Positions 54,288 to 63,026 of a DNA stretch of 64,000 bases are shown here, one piece after another. The stretch spans positions 160,078 to 224,077 of the forward strand of contig NZ_SSMQ01000010.1 of assembly GCF_005144585.1 (NCBI RefSeq), read 5' to 3'. The translations under genes were made by a program, and so were the position numbers. Origin of the DNA: Polyangium fumosum (GTDB taxonomy: Bacteria; Myxococcota_A; Polyangia; Polyangiales; Polyangiaceae). The notes beneath the pieces were generated by a model. That model ran no database searches, had not been told where the DNA came from, and was given only the letters and a program-made list of their open reading frames with translations. Position 1 is the stretch's first letter, and every line of letters starts with the position of its first letter.

Positions 54288-57200
54288 ATGCGCGCGACCT
54301 CCCTCTCCTCGCTCGGAATCTTGTACCTCCTCGGCGCGACGGCGTGTGGGGAGCGAAGTGGCGCCCCCGAACCGCGCCCCCGCGACGTGGAGACGCGCCC
54401 GAGCCCCGCGACGGCCCCGATGCCGAGCGCGCTCCGTGCCGCGGCGATCGCGGCGAGGCAGGCCGAGGCGGGGGAGGCCTATCGTTTCGCCCGGGTGGAG
54501 CCGGGGCGGCCGCTCCGCGCGGACAACCCCGCGCAAGGGTTCGTCGCGGCCATGGATGCCTCGGCCGTCCGGATCGAGAGCGCCGCGGGCGCGGGCGAGG
54601 CGTTCCAGGTCTCCATGGCGTTCGCGGGCCTCGGCTGCAAAGGCGACCTCCGCGCGCCGGACCCCGCCGAGCCCGTGGCCTCGGGCAACCGCACGGAGTA
54701 CCAGCGCGGCGACGTGACGGAGTGGTACATGAACGGCCCGCTCGGCATCGAGCAGGGCTTCGACGTCACGAAAGACCCGGGCTGCCAGAGCGGGTTCGAC
54801 CTCGAAATGGCCGTGTCGGATGGCCTCGTGCCCGCGCTCGCGCCGAAGGGGGACGTGATCGATCTCGTCGATGCGCAGGGCAGCACCCGGCTCCGGTATG
54901 GCGAGCTGTTCGTCGCCGACGCGACGGGCAAACCCGTGCCGTCCTCGCTCGGCGTGCAGGGCGGGCGCATCACGATCCACGTCGACGACGCGGGCGCCGT
55001 CTATCCGCTCCACGTCGATCCGCTCGTGGTCATTCCGCGCTTCCGGTTCACCGCCTCCGACGCGCAATCGACGGACTATTTCGGCGGCGGCGTGGCGATC
55101 GACGGCGACACCGCCCTCATCGGCGCGGACGGGGACAGCTACGCGGGCGGCGCGGACGCCGGATCGGCGTACGTCTTCGTCCGCAATGGCCTCACGTGGA
55201 CCCAGCAGGCCAAGCTCCTCGTGCCCGGCGCGGGCGAAAACGATTTCGTCGGCTGGTCCGTCGCGCTCGACGGCAACACGGCGCTCCTCGGGGCCCCGGG
55301 CGACGACACCGCGGCCGGCATGGATGCGGGCGCGGCCTACGTCTTCGTGCGCAATGGCACGACGTGGTCGCTCCAATCGCAGCTCCTCGCGTCCGACGCG
55401 GCGATGGGCGACGGCTTTGGCCTGTCGGTCGCGCTCGACGGCGACACGGCCGTCGTCGGGGCCGATCGCGACGACACCGCGGCCGGCGTGGATGCGGGCT
55501 CGGCCTATGTCTTCGTGCGCAGTGGCACGACGTGGACCCAGCAGACCCAGTTCCTGCCGAACACCGGGATGGCGGGGGGCGCGTTTGGCCGGTCGGTCGC
55601 GGTCGAGGCCAACACGGCCCTCGTCGGCTCGCCGCACGGGACCTCGGCGGGCCGGGTCTTCGTCTTTGTCCGGAGCGGGTCTGTCTGGACGCAACAGGCC
55701 TCGATCGGCCCCGCGGACGGCGCGGCGGACGACCGGTTCGGCAGCGCGGTCGCCTTGAGCGGCGACGCGGCGCTCATCGGCTGCCCCTATGACAACGCGG
55801 CGTTCGGGCTCGACGTCGGAGCGGCCTACGTGTTCACGCGGAGCATGAATACGTGGACCCAGCAAGCCAAGCTGCTCGCGAGCAACGCCGCGGAGAACAT
55901 GACCTTCGGCACCGCCGTCGCGATCCAGGGCGATAGGGCCGTCGTCGGCGCCCATCGCGCCGAGGCCCTGGGCAACCTCTCGATCGGGGCGGCCTACGTG
56001 TTCACGCGGAGCGGCAGTGCCTGGTCCGAGCTCGCGCTCCTCAAGTGGAGCGATACGGGCCTCGGTGATTCCTTCGGCAACAGCGTCGCGATCAACGGCA
56101 ACGACATCCTCGTCGGCGCGTACGGTGATTCGTACGTCGCGGCGAGCGCCGGCGCGGCGTACGCGTTCCAGTTCTTCGATCAGCTCGCGAACGGCGCGGC
56201 CTGCACGGTCGCGCAGGAGTGCGTGAGCGGCTTTTGCGTGGACGGCGTGTGCTGCAACAGTGCCTGCGGCGGCGGCGTCGCGACCGATTGCCAGGCGTGC
56301 AGCGTGGCCCAGGGCGCGGTCATGAACGGCACGTGTGGCCCATCCGTGAACGGCACCGTGTGCCGCGCGGCGAACGGCGGCTGTGACGTCGCCGAGACGT
56401 GCAATGGCTCCGCGACGAGCTGCCCGTCGAACAAATACGCGCCCGCCGGCACGACCTGCCGCGCGGCCGCGGGCGCATGCGACGTGCCGGAGATGTGCAG
56501 CGGAAGCAGCGCCGCTTGCCCCACGGATGCGATCGCGCCGGCGGGGACGTCGTGTCGGCCGCCCGAGGGCGCTTGCGACGAGGCCGAGGTCTGCACGGGG
56601 AGTGGTGTGGCTTGCCCGGCCGATACCTTCAAGGCGGCCGGCACCACCTGCCGCGCGGCCGCGGGCATCTGCGACCTCGGCGAGCTTTGTCCGGGGGATG
56701 GCGCGGCGTGCCCGGCGGACGCGCTCAAGGAAGCCGGCACGACCTGCCGCGCCTCGGCCGGCGCCTGCGACGTCGCCGAGAGTTGCAACGGGAGCAGCGT
56801 CACCTGCCCTGCGAATGCCTTCTCCCCGGCCGGCACGACCTGCCGCGCGGCGGCGGGCGCCTGCGACATCGCCGAGGTTTGCTCCGGCAACACGTCCATC
56901 TGCCCCGGCGATTCGCTCGTCCCAGCCGGCACCACCTGCCGCGCCGCGGCCGGCGCCTGCGACGTCGCGGAGGTTTGCCTCGGCAATACGCCGGCCTGCC
57001 CCGGCGACACGCTCGTCGCGGCCGGCACGACCTGCCGCGCGGCGGCGGGCGCGTGTGATCTCGCCGAATCGTGCACGGGCGCGGACGCCGCGTGCCCGAC
57101 CGACCTCCGCGCGGGCACACGCGTGACGTGTCGTCCCGCGGCCGGACCTTGTGACGTCGCGGAGATGTGTGACGGCGCGGGCGTCAACTGCCCGTTCGAC

Positions 57201-57860
57201 GGTGTGGCGAACGTCATGACGATCTGCCGCACGGCGGCCGGGCCGTGTGACATTCCGGAGAAATGCGACGGGGTCGGCAAGGGCTGCACGGCGGATTTGA
57301 TCGCGGACACGACGGTCACGTGCAGGCCGGCGGCGGGCGCGTGTGACGCGGCGGAGAAATGCACCGGCGTGGATACCACGTGCCCGCTCGATAGGACGGC
57401 TGCCGACGGGACGGCGTGTGCCAACGGGGTTTGCCTCGACGGCGAATGCACGGGGGCGGGCGGCAGCGGAGGCGCGGGCGGCAGCGGAGGCGCGGGCGGA
57501 AGCGGAGGCGAAGGCGGTAGCGGAGGCGCAGGCGGTAGCGGAGGCGCAGGCGGCAGCGGAGGCGCGGGCGGCAGCGGAGGCGCAGGCGGTAGCGGAGGCG
57601 CAGGCGGCAGCGGAGGCGCAGGCGGAAACGGCGGCGCGGGCGGCGGCGGCGGCCATGGCGGCGCGGGCGGCACCGGCGGTAGTGGCGGCGCAGCAGGCAC
57701 CGGCGGCGCCGATCCCATCGACCCCGCGGACGACGCATCCTGTGGCTGCCGCGTGGTCGGCGCATCTCCCGCGGGTCGGCAAACAACGCCTCTCGCCTTG
57801 CTTTCCCTCCTCCTCGCCGCGGCGGCGCGTCCCTTCCAGCGGCGCCGTTCCCGGTCTTAA
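54288..57860 (+). CDS. Large surface protein: FG-GAP propeller, 11 disintegrin-like repeats, Gly-rich region, MYXO-CTERM-type tail
   Basis: A 1190-residue exported protein (signal ending about residue 20, GATAC). Residues 250-640 contain seven or so FG-GAP-type blades (AIDGDTALIGADGDSY, GSAYVFVRNG). Residues about 645-1050 hold a Cys-rich region with eleven repeats of about 32 residues of pattern GTxCRxAxGxCDxxExCxGxxxxCPxD, resembling the disintegrin domain of metalloproteases. A (GGAGGS)n region is coded at about 57455-57700. The end CGCRVVGASPAG, hydrophobic helix, FQRRRSRS fits a MYXO-CTERM sorting tail for anchoring to the cell surface. Confidence 0.9.
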   Translation: MRATSLSSLGILYLLGATACGERSGAPEPRPRDVETRPSPATAPMPSALRAAAIAARQAEAGEAYRFARVEPGRPLRADNPAQGFVAAMDASAVRIESAAGAGEAFQVSMAFAGLGCKGDLRAPDPAEPVASGNRTEYQRGDVTEWYMNGPLGIEQGFDVTKDPGCQSGFDLEMAVSDGLVPALAPKGDVIDLVDAQGSTRLRYGELFVADATGKPVPSSLGVQGGRITIHVDDAGAVYPLHVDPLVVIPRFRFTASDAQSTDYFGGGVAIDGDTALIGADGDSYAGGADAGSAYVFVRNGLTWTQQAKLLVPGAGENDFVGWSVALDGNTALLGAPGDDTAAGMDAGAAYVFVRNGTTWSLQSQLLASDAAMGDGFGLSVALDGDTAVVGADRDDTAAGVDAGSAYVFVRSGTTWTQQTQFLPNTGMAGGAFGRSVAVEANTALVGSPHGTSAGRVFVFVRSGSVWTQQASIGPADGAADDRFGSAVALSGDAALIGCPYDNAAFGLDVGAAYVFTRSMNTWTQQAKLLASNAAENMTFGTAVAIQGDRAVVGAHRAEALGNLSIGAAYVFTRSGSAWSELALLKWSDTGLGDSFGNSVAINGNDILVGAYGDSYVAASAGAAYAFQFFDQLANGAACTVAQECVSGFCVDGVCCNSACGGGVATDCQACSVAQGAVMNGTCGPSVNGTVCRAANGGCDVAETCNGSATSCPSNKYAPAGTTCRAAAGACDVPEMCSGSSAACPTDAIAPAGTSCRPPEGACDEAEVCTGSGVACPADTFKAAGTTCRAAAGICDLGELCPGDGAACPADALKEAGTTCRASAGACDVAESCNGSSVTCPANAFSPAGTTCRAAAGACDIAEVCSGNTSICPGDSLVPAGTTCRAAAGACDVAEVCLGNTPACPGDTLVAAGTTCRAAAGACDLAESCTGADAACPTDLRAGTRVTCRPAAGPCDVAEMCDGAGVNCPFDGVANVMTICRTAAGPCDIPEKCDGVGKGCTADLIADTTVTCRPAAGACDAAEKCTGVDTTCPLDRTAADGTACANGVCLDGECTGAGGSGGAGGSGGAGGSGGEGGSGGAGGSGGAGGSGGAGGSGGAGGSGGAGGSGGAGGNGGAGGGGGHGGAGGTGGSGGAAGTGGADPIDPADDASCGCRVVGASPAGRQTTPLALLSLLLAAAARPFQRRRSRS
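56351..57410 (+). repeat. Coding repeat of about 96 bp, eleven copies
   Basis: Eleven units encoding the Cys-rich 32-residue repeat. The core GGCACGACCTGCCGCGCGGC-like sequence recurs with high identity in units 5-8, the last three being more diverged. Confidence 0.85.
57455..57720 (+). repeat. Gly/Ala/Ser coding repeat
   Basis: GGCGGCAGCGGAGGCGCG-type 18-bp units, at least ten copies, coding GGAGGS. It forms a flexible stalk before the C-terminal anchor. Confidence 0.85.
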
Positions 57861-58474
57861 CGAATCTTCTCCCGCAGATCCGGCCTCGTCCGCGGATCCT
57901 TGAACGTCACGTTGCTCGTCGAATACGCGGTCGCCACCCCGCCCAAGATGGCCGATACGGGCAAGAGCAACACGACCCCGGTAAAACCCACCGCCGAGAA
58001 CGCGGTCTGCGTGCCTTTCTCCTCGGCGAAGGGGGTGCCGATCGCCCCGGCGACCAGGAGGGCGCCGCCCGCGATCATCGTGCCGAGAAAGACACGAAAC
58101 AGCGTGTCGTGCGTCGATTGAGGGGTCGTCTTCACGTCGAGCCAAACCACGGGATCCTGCGGCGAGTACAGGTAGAAGCTCCGCGTGGAGCGGGCGCCGA
58201 GCGCCTCGACGTGGAACCGCGCGTCTTGGCGCACCGGGATCACGCGCTCGCAGGGCACGGCGCACACGGGGACATCGCTCTCCTTGCGCTCCTCGACGAG
58301 CTTCGCCGCGGGGTGATCCGCGTCGAGCCGAACGTGCACCCGTTGCTCCGGCACGGCGGCCACGCTCTCGGGCTTCGGCTCGCTCGGCGGGCGGCGCGGC
58401 GGCGCGCAGGCGGTCATGGCGAGGAGGAGCATGGCGCTCGCACAAACCGTCTTTCCGCGGGGGCCTTTCGACAT
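57857..58474 (-). CDS. Lipoprotein with CAVPC motif and two membrane helices, paralogue A
   Basis: A 205-residue protein. ATG at 58474 opens a lipoprotein signal (LLLAMTAC). The extracytoplasmic part has DVPVCAVPCERVIPVRQDARFHVEALG, then a beta-rich region, and two hydrophobic segments (about 130-150 and 160-182). It shares this layout with the next gene upstream on the same strand, eight bases away. Function unknown. Its stop overlaps the stop of the large surface-protein gene. Confidence 0.8.
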   Translation of the reverse strand: MSKGPRGKTVCASAMLLLAMTACAPPRRPPSEPKPESVAAVPEQRVHVRLDADHPAAKLVEERKESDVPVCAVPCERVIPVRQDARFHVEALGARSTRSFYLYSPQDPVVWLDVKTTPQSTHDTLFRVFLGTMIAGGALLVAGAIGTPFAEEKGTQTAFSAVGFTGVVLLLPVSAILGGVATAYSTSNVTFKDPRTRPDLREKIR

Positions 58475-58482
58475 GACGCGCC

Positions 58483-59073
58483 TCAAAACCGGACGGTCAC
58501 GATCCCGCGGGCCTGTTCGCGGCGGGGATCGGGCAGGACCTCGACCTTCGTTTGCGACACGACGAGGAGCGGAATGCCGACCGCCATGGCGACGCCGCCG
58601 CCGATCGCCGCGCCAAGGCACCCATATTTCAGCCGATCCTCCACCCCGTCCCCGCTCCCGAGCGCGTCGCCGACGGCCGCGAGGATAAAAATGATGCCCG
58701 ACATGAGCGCCGCGGCCCCGCCGGCCGTGGCGAGCGAGATCCCGCTGTAGAACGCCCCGCGGTTGCCCGTGTCGACGCGCAAGAGGACCCGCGGGCCCGC
58801 TTGTCCGATCGTGAAAGGCTGCGCGCCCAAGAAAACGCCCTCGATGGAGAATCGGTCCTGCGGATCGAAGGTGATCCCCCGGTCGCAGGGCGCGGCGCAG
58901 ACGACGTCTCCGAAACGGCCGACGTTTCGCCGGAGCGAGAGGGGCGCGTCGGCCTCGATGTGCACGAAGGCCTCGGCCGTGGGCTTGGGGCGCGGGTCGG
59001 GCGCGTCTTGCCCGAACACGACCGGGGTCCCGAGGAGGAGAGCGAAACCGAGGAGGAGGGAGGGCAAACGCAT
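58483..59073 (-). CDS. Exported membrane protein with CAAPC motif, paralogue B
   Basis: A 196-residue protein with a signal peptide (MRLPSLLLGFALLLGTPVVFG). ATG at 59073 is chosen because it opens the signal. The region VVCAAPCDRGITFDPQDRFSIEGVFLG matches the same region of the downstream gene, and two membrane helices follow (about 115-135 and 155-178). The two genes are probably products of an old duplication and form an operon. Function unknown. Confidence 0.8.
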   Translation of the reverse strand: MRLPSLLLGFALLLGTPVVFGQDAPDPRPKPTAEAFVHIEADAPLSLRRNVGRFGDVVCAAPCDRGITFDPQDRFSIEGVFLGAQPFTIGQAGPRVLLRVDTGNRGAFYSGISLATAGGAAALMSGIIFILAAVGDALGSGDGVEDRLKYGCLGAAIGGGVAMAVGIPLLVVSQTKVEVLPDPRREQARGIVTVRF

Positions 59074-59180
59074 GGAGGCCCGGAGGCACCATCGTAGAGC
59101 GGGGCGGTTCGGCGTTCTAGAAAATCGCGCAGCGTTCGGCGCTCCAGGGCGTCGGCGCGGGGCACATGCGCAGGCCGATG

Positions 59181-59607
59181 TCGAAGGGGCAGCACTCCGA
59201 TCACGGGCTCGCCGACTCCGATGTCGAACAGGGTGGACTCCGATCACGGGCTCGCCGGCTCCGATGTCGAACAGGGTGGACTCCGATCACGGGCTTCCCG
59301 ACTCCGATGTCGAACAGGGTGGACTCCGATCACGGGCTCGCCGGCTCCGATGTCGAACAGGGTGGACTCCGATCACGGGCTCGCCGACTCCGATATCAAA
59401 GGGGCAGCACTCCGATCACGGGCTCGCCGACGCCGATGTCGAAGGGGCAGCACTCCGATCACGGGCTCGCCGACTCCGATATCGAAGGGGCAGCACTCCG
59501 ATCACGGGCTCGCCGGCTCCGATGTCGAAGGGGCAGCACTCCGATCACGGGCTCGCCGACTCCGATGTCGAAGGGGCAGCACTCCGATCACGGGCTCGCC
59601 GACTCCG
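59181..59607. repeat. 43-bp minisatellite B (10 units)
   Basis: Units start at 59181, 59224, 59267, 59310, 59353, 59396, 59439, 59482, 59525 and 59568, exactly 43 bases apart. Two types alternate in blocks: type A (GAAGGGGCAGCAC) in units 1 and 6-10, and type B (GAACAGGGTGGAC) in units 2-5. Every unit has CTCCGAT twice, about 21-22 bases apart. The last unit contains the stop codon of the gene on the minus strand. Because 43 is not a multiple of three, the open frames across it are not informative. Confidence 0.93.
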
Positions 59608-60358
59608 TCGAGCTGCGGATGCAAGCTCGGCTCAACATGACGCGCTCGATGGCCAGCCTGGCGACCGGGGGGAGGTGAAGGCTCGCGAATGCTTCGGAGC
59701 GGCGTCCACGCGCGGTGGCGTGGACGAGCTTTTCCTGCTGGTCCGGGGTGATAACGCCGCGCAGGCGTTCCAGCTCGGCGACGAGGGCGGCATCGTAGGC
59801 ATGGAGCAGGGTGGGATCACCGTCGCGGAGGGCGGCGCGGAGGGTGGTTTGCCAGTGCTGGCGGAGCGCGCGGAAGGTGGCGCCGTCGAGCTGATGGGCG
59901 TCGAGGATGCTGGCGGCATCCGTAGGTACGAGCGCCAGGGCTGCATCGAGGCGGGCAACGCGTTCGAGGGGGAAGAGGTCGAGCGGGAGCGGGGCGGGCG
60001 CGGAAGCGGAAGCGGCAGCGGCAGCGGAGGCGGAAGCGGCAGCGGGGACGGCAGCGGCAGCGGGAGCGGGAGCGGCGATCGGACCGACGAGCGGCGGTGG
60101 CGGGATGGACGAGGGCTCGCGCGGCGCGGCCGGCTCCAGCATCGGCGGCGGCAGCAGCTCCGTCGGGATGAGGAAGACGCCCTCCGGGATCGGCACGGGA
60201 GGCACGAGCTTCGGGGGCGGGAGAAGCATCGTGGGCGCGGCGTTCCAGGATTCGGGCCCGGGGATCCACGTGAGCCACGGCGACGCGTCGGGCTCGGGTT
60301 CCGGCGGGTAGAGGGTCGGGGTGTCGGCGGCGGAGGTGGGGATGAGGGTGTCGGGCAT
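59588..60358 (-). CDS. Accessory protein with Pro-rich N-terminus, last gene of T6SS cargo operon
   Basis: A 256-residue protein starting ATG at 60358 (MPDTLIPTSAADTPTLYPPE). Residues 1-130 are Pro/Ala-rich, with an (ASA)n linker; residues 135-250 are helical (FPLERVARLDAALALVPTDAASI, LVAELERLRGVITPDQQEKLVHATARG). The last codons lie in the first-read unit of minisatellite B. The gene follows the immunity gene by 19 bases on the same strand. Family unknown; a role in loading or protecting against the toxin is inferred from position. Confidence 0.72.
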   Translation of the reverse strand: MPDTLIPTSAADTPTLYPPEPEPDASPWLTWIPGPESWNAAPTMLLPPPKLVPPVPIPEGVFLIPTELLPPPMLEPAAPREPSSIPPPPLVGPIAAPAPAAAAVPAAASASAAAAASASAPAPLPLDLFPLERVARLDAALALVPTDAASILDAHQLDGATFRALRQHWQTTLRAALRDGDPTLLHAYDAALVAELERLRGVITPDQQEKLVHATARGRRSEAFASLHLPPVARLAIERVMLSRACIRSSTESASP

Positions 60359-60377
60359 GGCGCTGGATCCGGTGCGG

Positions 60378-61259
60378 TCAGGGTTTCGGCTCGAAGAGGG
60401 CTTTGCGTGCAGGGGTCCAGAAGTCGGGTTCGTCGAGGAGCGTGAGCGTGGTGCCCGTACGTTCCAGGAGCGGTGGGCCCTTGTACCACCACGTCAGCTT
60501 TGCATCGCCCGCGTACTTTTGCCTCAACATGAAATGCATGATTCCGAGCATGCGATCGATGGCTCCGTCATACTCGAACACGTTTGCATCAATATAGATG
60601 CTCAAGTACTCGCCATCCGGGTCCTCGGTCATGTACCCCTTCGCCTCGTTCTCTCTGCATCTCTTGATTTGGAACCGAACGAGTTCATCCTCTGCCGTCT
60701 CCATCGACTTCGGGTGGATATTGAGATGAAATTGTGCCACAAGCGCGCCGCGGACGGTCAAGGGATGGGTGCGCATATCACGAAGTCGGACGTCCAACGA
60801 GAACCCCCCGCTGACCTTCCTGCGTTCGTACGGGGGCGTGATCAGGTCGATGGATAACGGCTCCCCACTCGACCAGAACTCATCCTCCACGAGGAGGATC
60901 CGGTTCTTGGTCTTCACGAGGTACGCACGGTCCGGATCTGTATCGAAGCTGAAGTGCGCATCCGCATCGAATTCATGCAGCAGCCAGTCCACGATCTGCA
61001 TCATGAGCGGATGCCCGTCGGGCTCGTCCTCCCTACCGTAATAATGCCGAAATCCCACACGCACACCCCGTCGTTTCAAAGTCGGCGAACTATCTGGCCA
61101 TTCATGAGGCGTGACCGTGACCGTCAGGCCGGGGCCGTTCATTCCGATCCAGTCGTCGCAGGTCTCCAGCGGGAATCGGGCGAGCAGTTGAGTACGTACC
61201 TCACCGACGGTGAGTTGATTGTTGGGCCCGAAGAGAATCAGGTCGTAGCAAGTAGCCAT
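60378..61259 (-). CDS. Probable immunity protein for CdiA-type nuclease
   Basis: A 293-residue soluble protein that starts nine bases after the toxin gene ends. It begins MATCYDLILFGPNNQLTVGEVRTQLL, reminiscent of SitI-type immunity proteins of myxobacteria, with RRGVRVGFRHYYGREDEPDGHP and ADAHFSFDTDPDRAYL. The codon use is visibly more A/T-rich than in flanking genes, as is the toxin tip. Position, size and base composition support an immunity role; the family similarity is by eye only. The second half (VFEYDGAIDRMLGIMHFMLRQ) may be a separate domain. Confidence 0.7.
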   Translation of the reverse strand: MATCYDLILFGPNNQLTVGEVRTQLLARFPLETCDDWIGMNGPGLTVTVTPHEWPDSSPTLKRRGVRVGFRHYYGREDEPDGHPLMMQIVDWLLHEFDADAHFSFDTDPDRAYLVKTKNRILLVEDEFWSSGEPLSIDLITPPYERRKVSGGFSLDVRLRDMRTHPLTVRGALVAQFHLNIHPKSMETAEDELVRFQIKRCRENEAKGYMTEDPDGEYLSIYIDANVFEYDGAIDRMLGIMHFMLRQKYAGDAKLTWWYKGPPLLERTGTTLTLLDEPDFWTPARKALFEPKP

Positions 61260-61268
61260 GATACACCT

Positions 61269-63026
61269 TCACGGGAAGACATGAATGACATCGTCACCCT
61301 TGATGACGACGAGCTCCTTCATCCCTTCAATTGGTTTACTTGTCAGCATTTGCTTGATATCTGACACTCCGAATCCTGAGTCGTTGAGGTTGACCACGAA
61401 TCTATCCGCTTGCTCATCCTCCACCTTTGCCAGCAAACTTCCCCGAATTGTTTCCATGTTCTTGGTCGATGGAGCGTAGTTATCGAAGTACTTTCCCTCG
61501 ATCCTGTAGTCGGGTTTCTTCGTCTTATTTTTTGACGTTACCTTCCCTGGCGGGCATTGTTCCACGTCGTATCCTTTCGCTGCCATGGTGTCGGCGGTCT
61601 CCTTTTCACGCATCAGAGATCTAACTTCGGTTTCTTGCATGTTTTTCCTGATGGTGCGGGCACTCCCCCTCGGCTTCCCCCCGACCTTCCCCGTCGGCAC
61701 CGTATGCCCCGGGCTCACCACCTTCTTCGGCGCAAACCCCCCATCCCCCGGGCTCTTTGGCTTCGGCGGGTCGACACCTCCCGCCCCGCCCGCCCTCCTC
61801 TTTTTGATCGCCTCCTTGATCCGCTGTCGCGTCCTCCTCAGCGAGTCGGCGATCTTCGCCCGCTTCCCGACGAGCTTTACCATCTTCTGGTGGAGCGCCG
61901 CCAGCCTCGCCGCCGCCCGTGTCCCCTTGAACGGTTTTGCGATCGCATCCCCGACGAACGGCACCGCCGCCGACACCACGCTGAGCCCGGCGCCCGCCCA
62001 ATCTCCATCCAAGAGCGCCATCCCCGCGCCGGCCAGGTCCGCCACCGGCGTCGGGTCCAGGAGCCCGGCCGCGTCCACGCCGAGCTTCACGCCTTCCCAC
62101 GTGATTTCCTGCTCCAATGCGGCGATCTCCGCCTCCGCCGCCGCTTGCTCTTCGAGCGCCGCTTTCACCTCCGGGTCCTTCAGGACCTCGGGGTCATCAT
62201 CCGAAATCTCCGCATTCCCGTAAAGCTCGTTCGACGGAACGAACGACCCCTCGTCCTCCGCCATGCCGAGATACAGCCGTCCATCCTCGTCCACCGAGAG
62301 CCCGTCCGGATCGACCTCCCCCACGTCCGCCGGCAGCTCGCCCGTCGTCGTCTTGTACCCGTAGTTGTTCGTCTCCGGATCGAAGAGCCCCGCGTTCGCC
62401 ACGTACGTCCGCCGCCCGTCCACATGCGTCGTGATATCGACACGTTGCGACTCCACGCGGCCCGTCTTCGGATCGACCACCGTCCGCTGCTGCGTCACGG
62501 TCTCCGCGCCCGTGATCGGGTTTCGCGTCACCTCCTCCGTTTCGGTGACGGTCTGCCCCGTCGCTTGATCCACGACGGTCTTCTCCGTCTTGGAAATGGA
62601 CACGCTCGGCGCCGCGGCCACCTGGTTCACGATGACCAGGCGCCCGTAGGTATTCGGCTCGCCATCGGGCCCCGCGCAATTCATCGCGAAGAGATCGCCC
62701 TCGCGGACGATCCACTCCCCGCCGGCCTTGTAGGTCGTCGAATGCTCGACCGGCCGGCAATACCCGCGGTTCACGCCGGACACGACTCCGCCACCCGTCC
62801 CCGCCTCATTGCCTTCCACGTGGGGGATCCGGCTCTTCATCGTGAACGCCGGATAGCCATTGATGCGGTGCTTCGGGTCCGTGTTCTCCGCGAGCTCCAA
62901 GCGCGCGAGGATCCTGTACGGGACCGGCACCATGCCGCCCCCCGGCGCCGGCGTCAGGCACACGTCCGGCGCGATGCAATGGACGACCGCCTCGGGGCAA
63001 GCGCGCGCGAGCTCGCGGCTCATCAT
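61269..63026 (-). CDS. PAAR-like (DUF4150) T6SS effector with CdiA-type tRNase/nuclease tip
   Basis: A 585-residue specialised effector. Residues 1-135 form a PAAR-like DUF4150 domain (TPAPGGGMVPVPYRI, NEAGTGGGVVSGVNRGYCRPVEHSTTYKAGGEW, GDLFAMNCAGP). A middle region has an Asp/Glu-rich part and helices; a hydrophobic part (about 330-365) may help translocation. Residues 465-585 match the CdiA C-terminal nuclease: KPDYRIEGKYFDNYAP with D506, E510 and K512 as the PD-ExK pattern, and RFVVNLNDSGFG. The tip is A/T-richer than the body. Start is ATG 63026 or 63023; AGGAGG fits the latter. Coupled to the DUF2169 gene. Confidence 0.85.
   Translation of the reverse strand: MMSRELARACPEAVVHCIAPDVCLTPAPGGGMVPVPYRILARLELAENTDPKHRINGYPAFTMKSRIPHVEGNEAGTGGGVVSGVNRGYCRPVEHSTTYKAGGEWIVREGDLFAMNCAGPDGEPNTYGRLVIVNQVAAAPSVSISKTEKTVVDQATGQTVTETEEVTRNPITGAETVTQQRTVVDPKTGRVESQRVDITTHVDGRRTYVANAGLFDPETNNYGYKTTTGELPADVGEVDPDGLSVDEDGRLYLGMAEDEGSFVPSNELYGNAEISDDDPEVLKDPEVKAALEEQAAAEAEIAALEQEITWEGVKLGVDAAGLLDPTPVADLAGAGMALLDGDWAGAGLSVVSAAVPFVGDAIAKPFKGTRAAARLAALHQKMVKLVGKRAKIADSLRRTRQRIKEAIKKRRAGGAGGVDPPKPKSPGDGGFAPKKVVSPGHTVPTGKVGGKPRGSARTIRKNMQETEVRSLMREKETADTMAAKGYDVEQCPPGKVTSKNKTKKPDYRIEGKYFDNYAPSTKNMETIRGSLLAKVEDEQADRFVVNLNDSGFGVSDIKQMLTSKPIEGMKELVVIKGDDVIHVFP

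Noticed and set aside
54222..58445. 1407-residue open frame on the minus strand opposite the large surface protein
   Set aside because: It is an antisense shadow of the GC-rich surface gene, rich in Arg/Ala, without recognisable domains; the plus-strand protein has clear domains.
59181..59607. CRISPR array
   Set aside because: Units are contiguous with no unique spacers, and no cas genes are nearby.
59166..59678. Open frames within minisatellite B in all three plus frames
   Set aside because: A 43-bp unit without stops gives open frames in every phase automatically; they are not evidence of a repeat protein.
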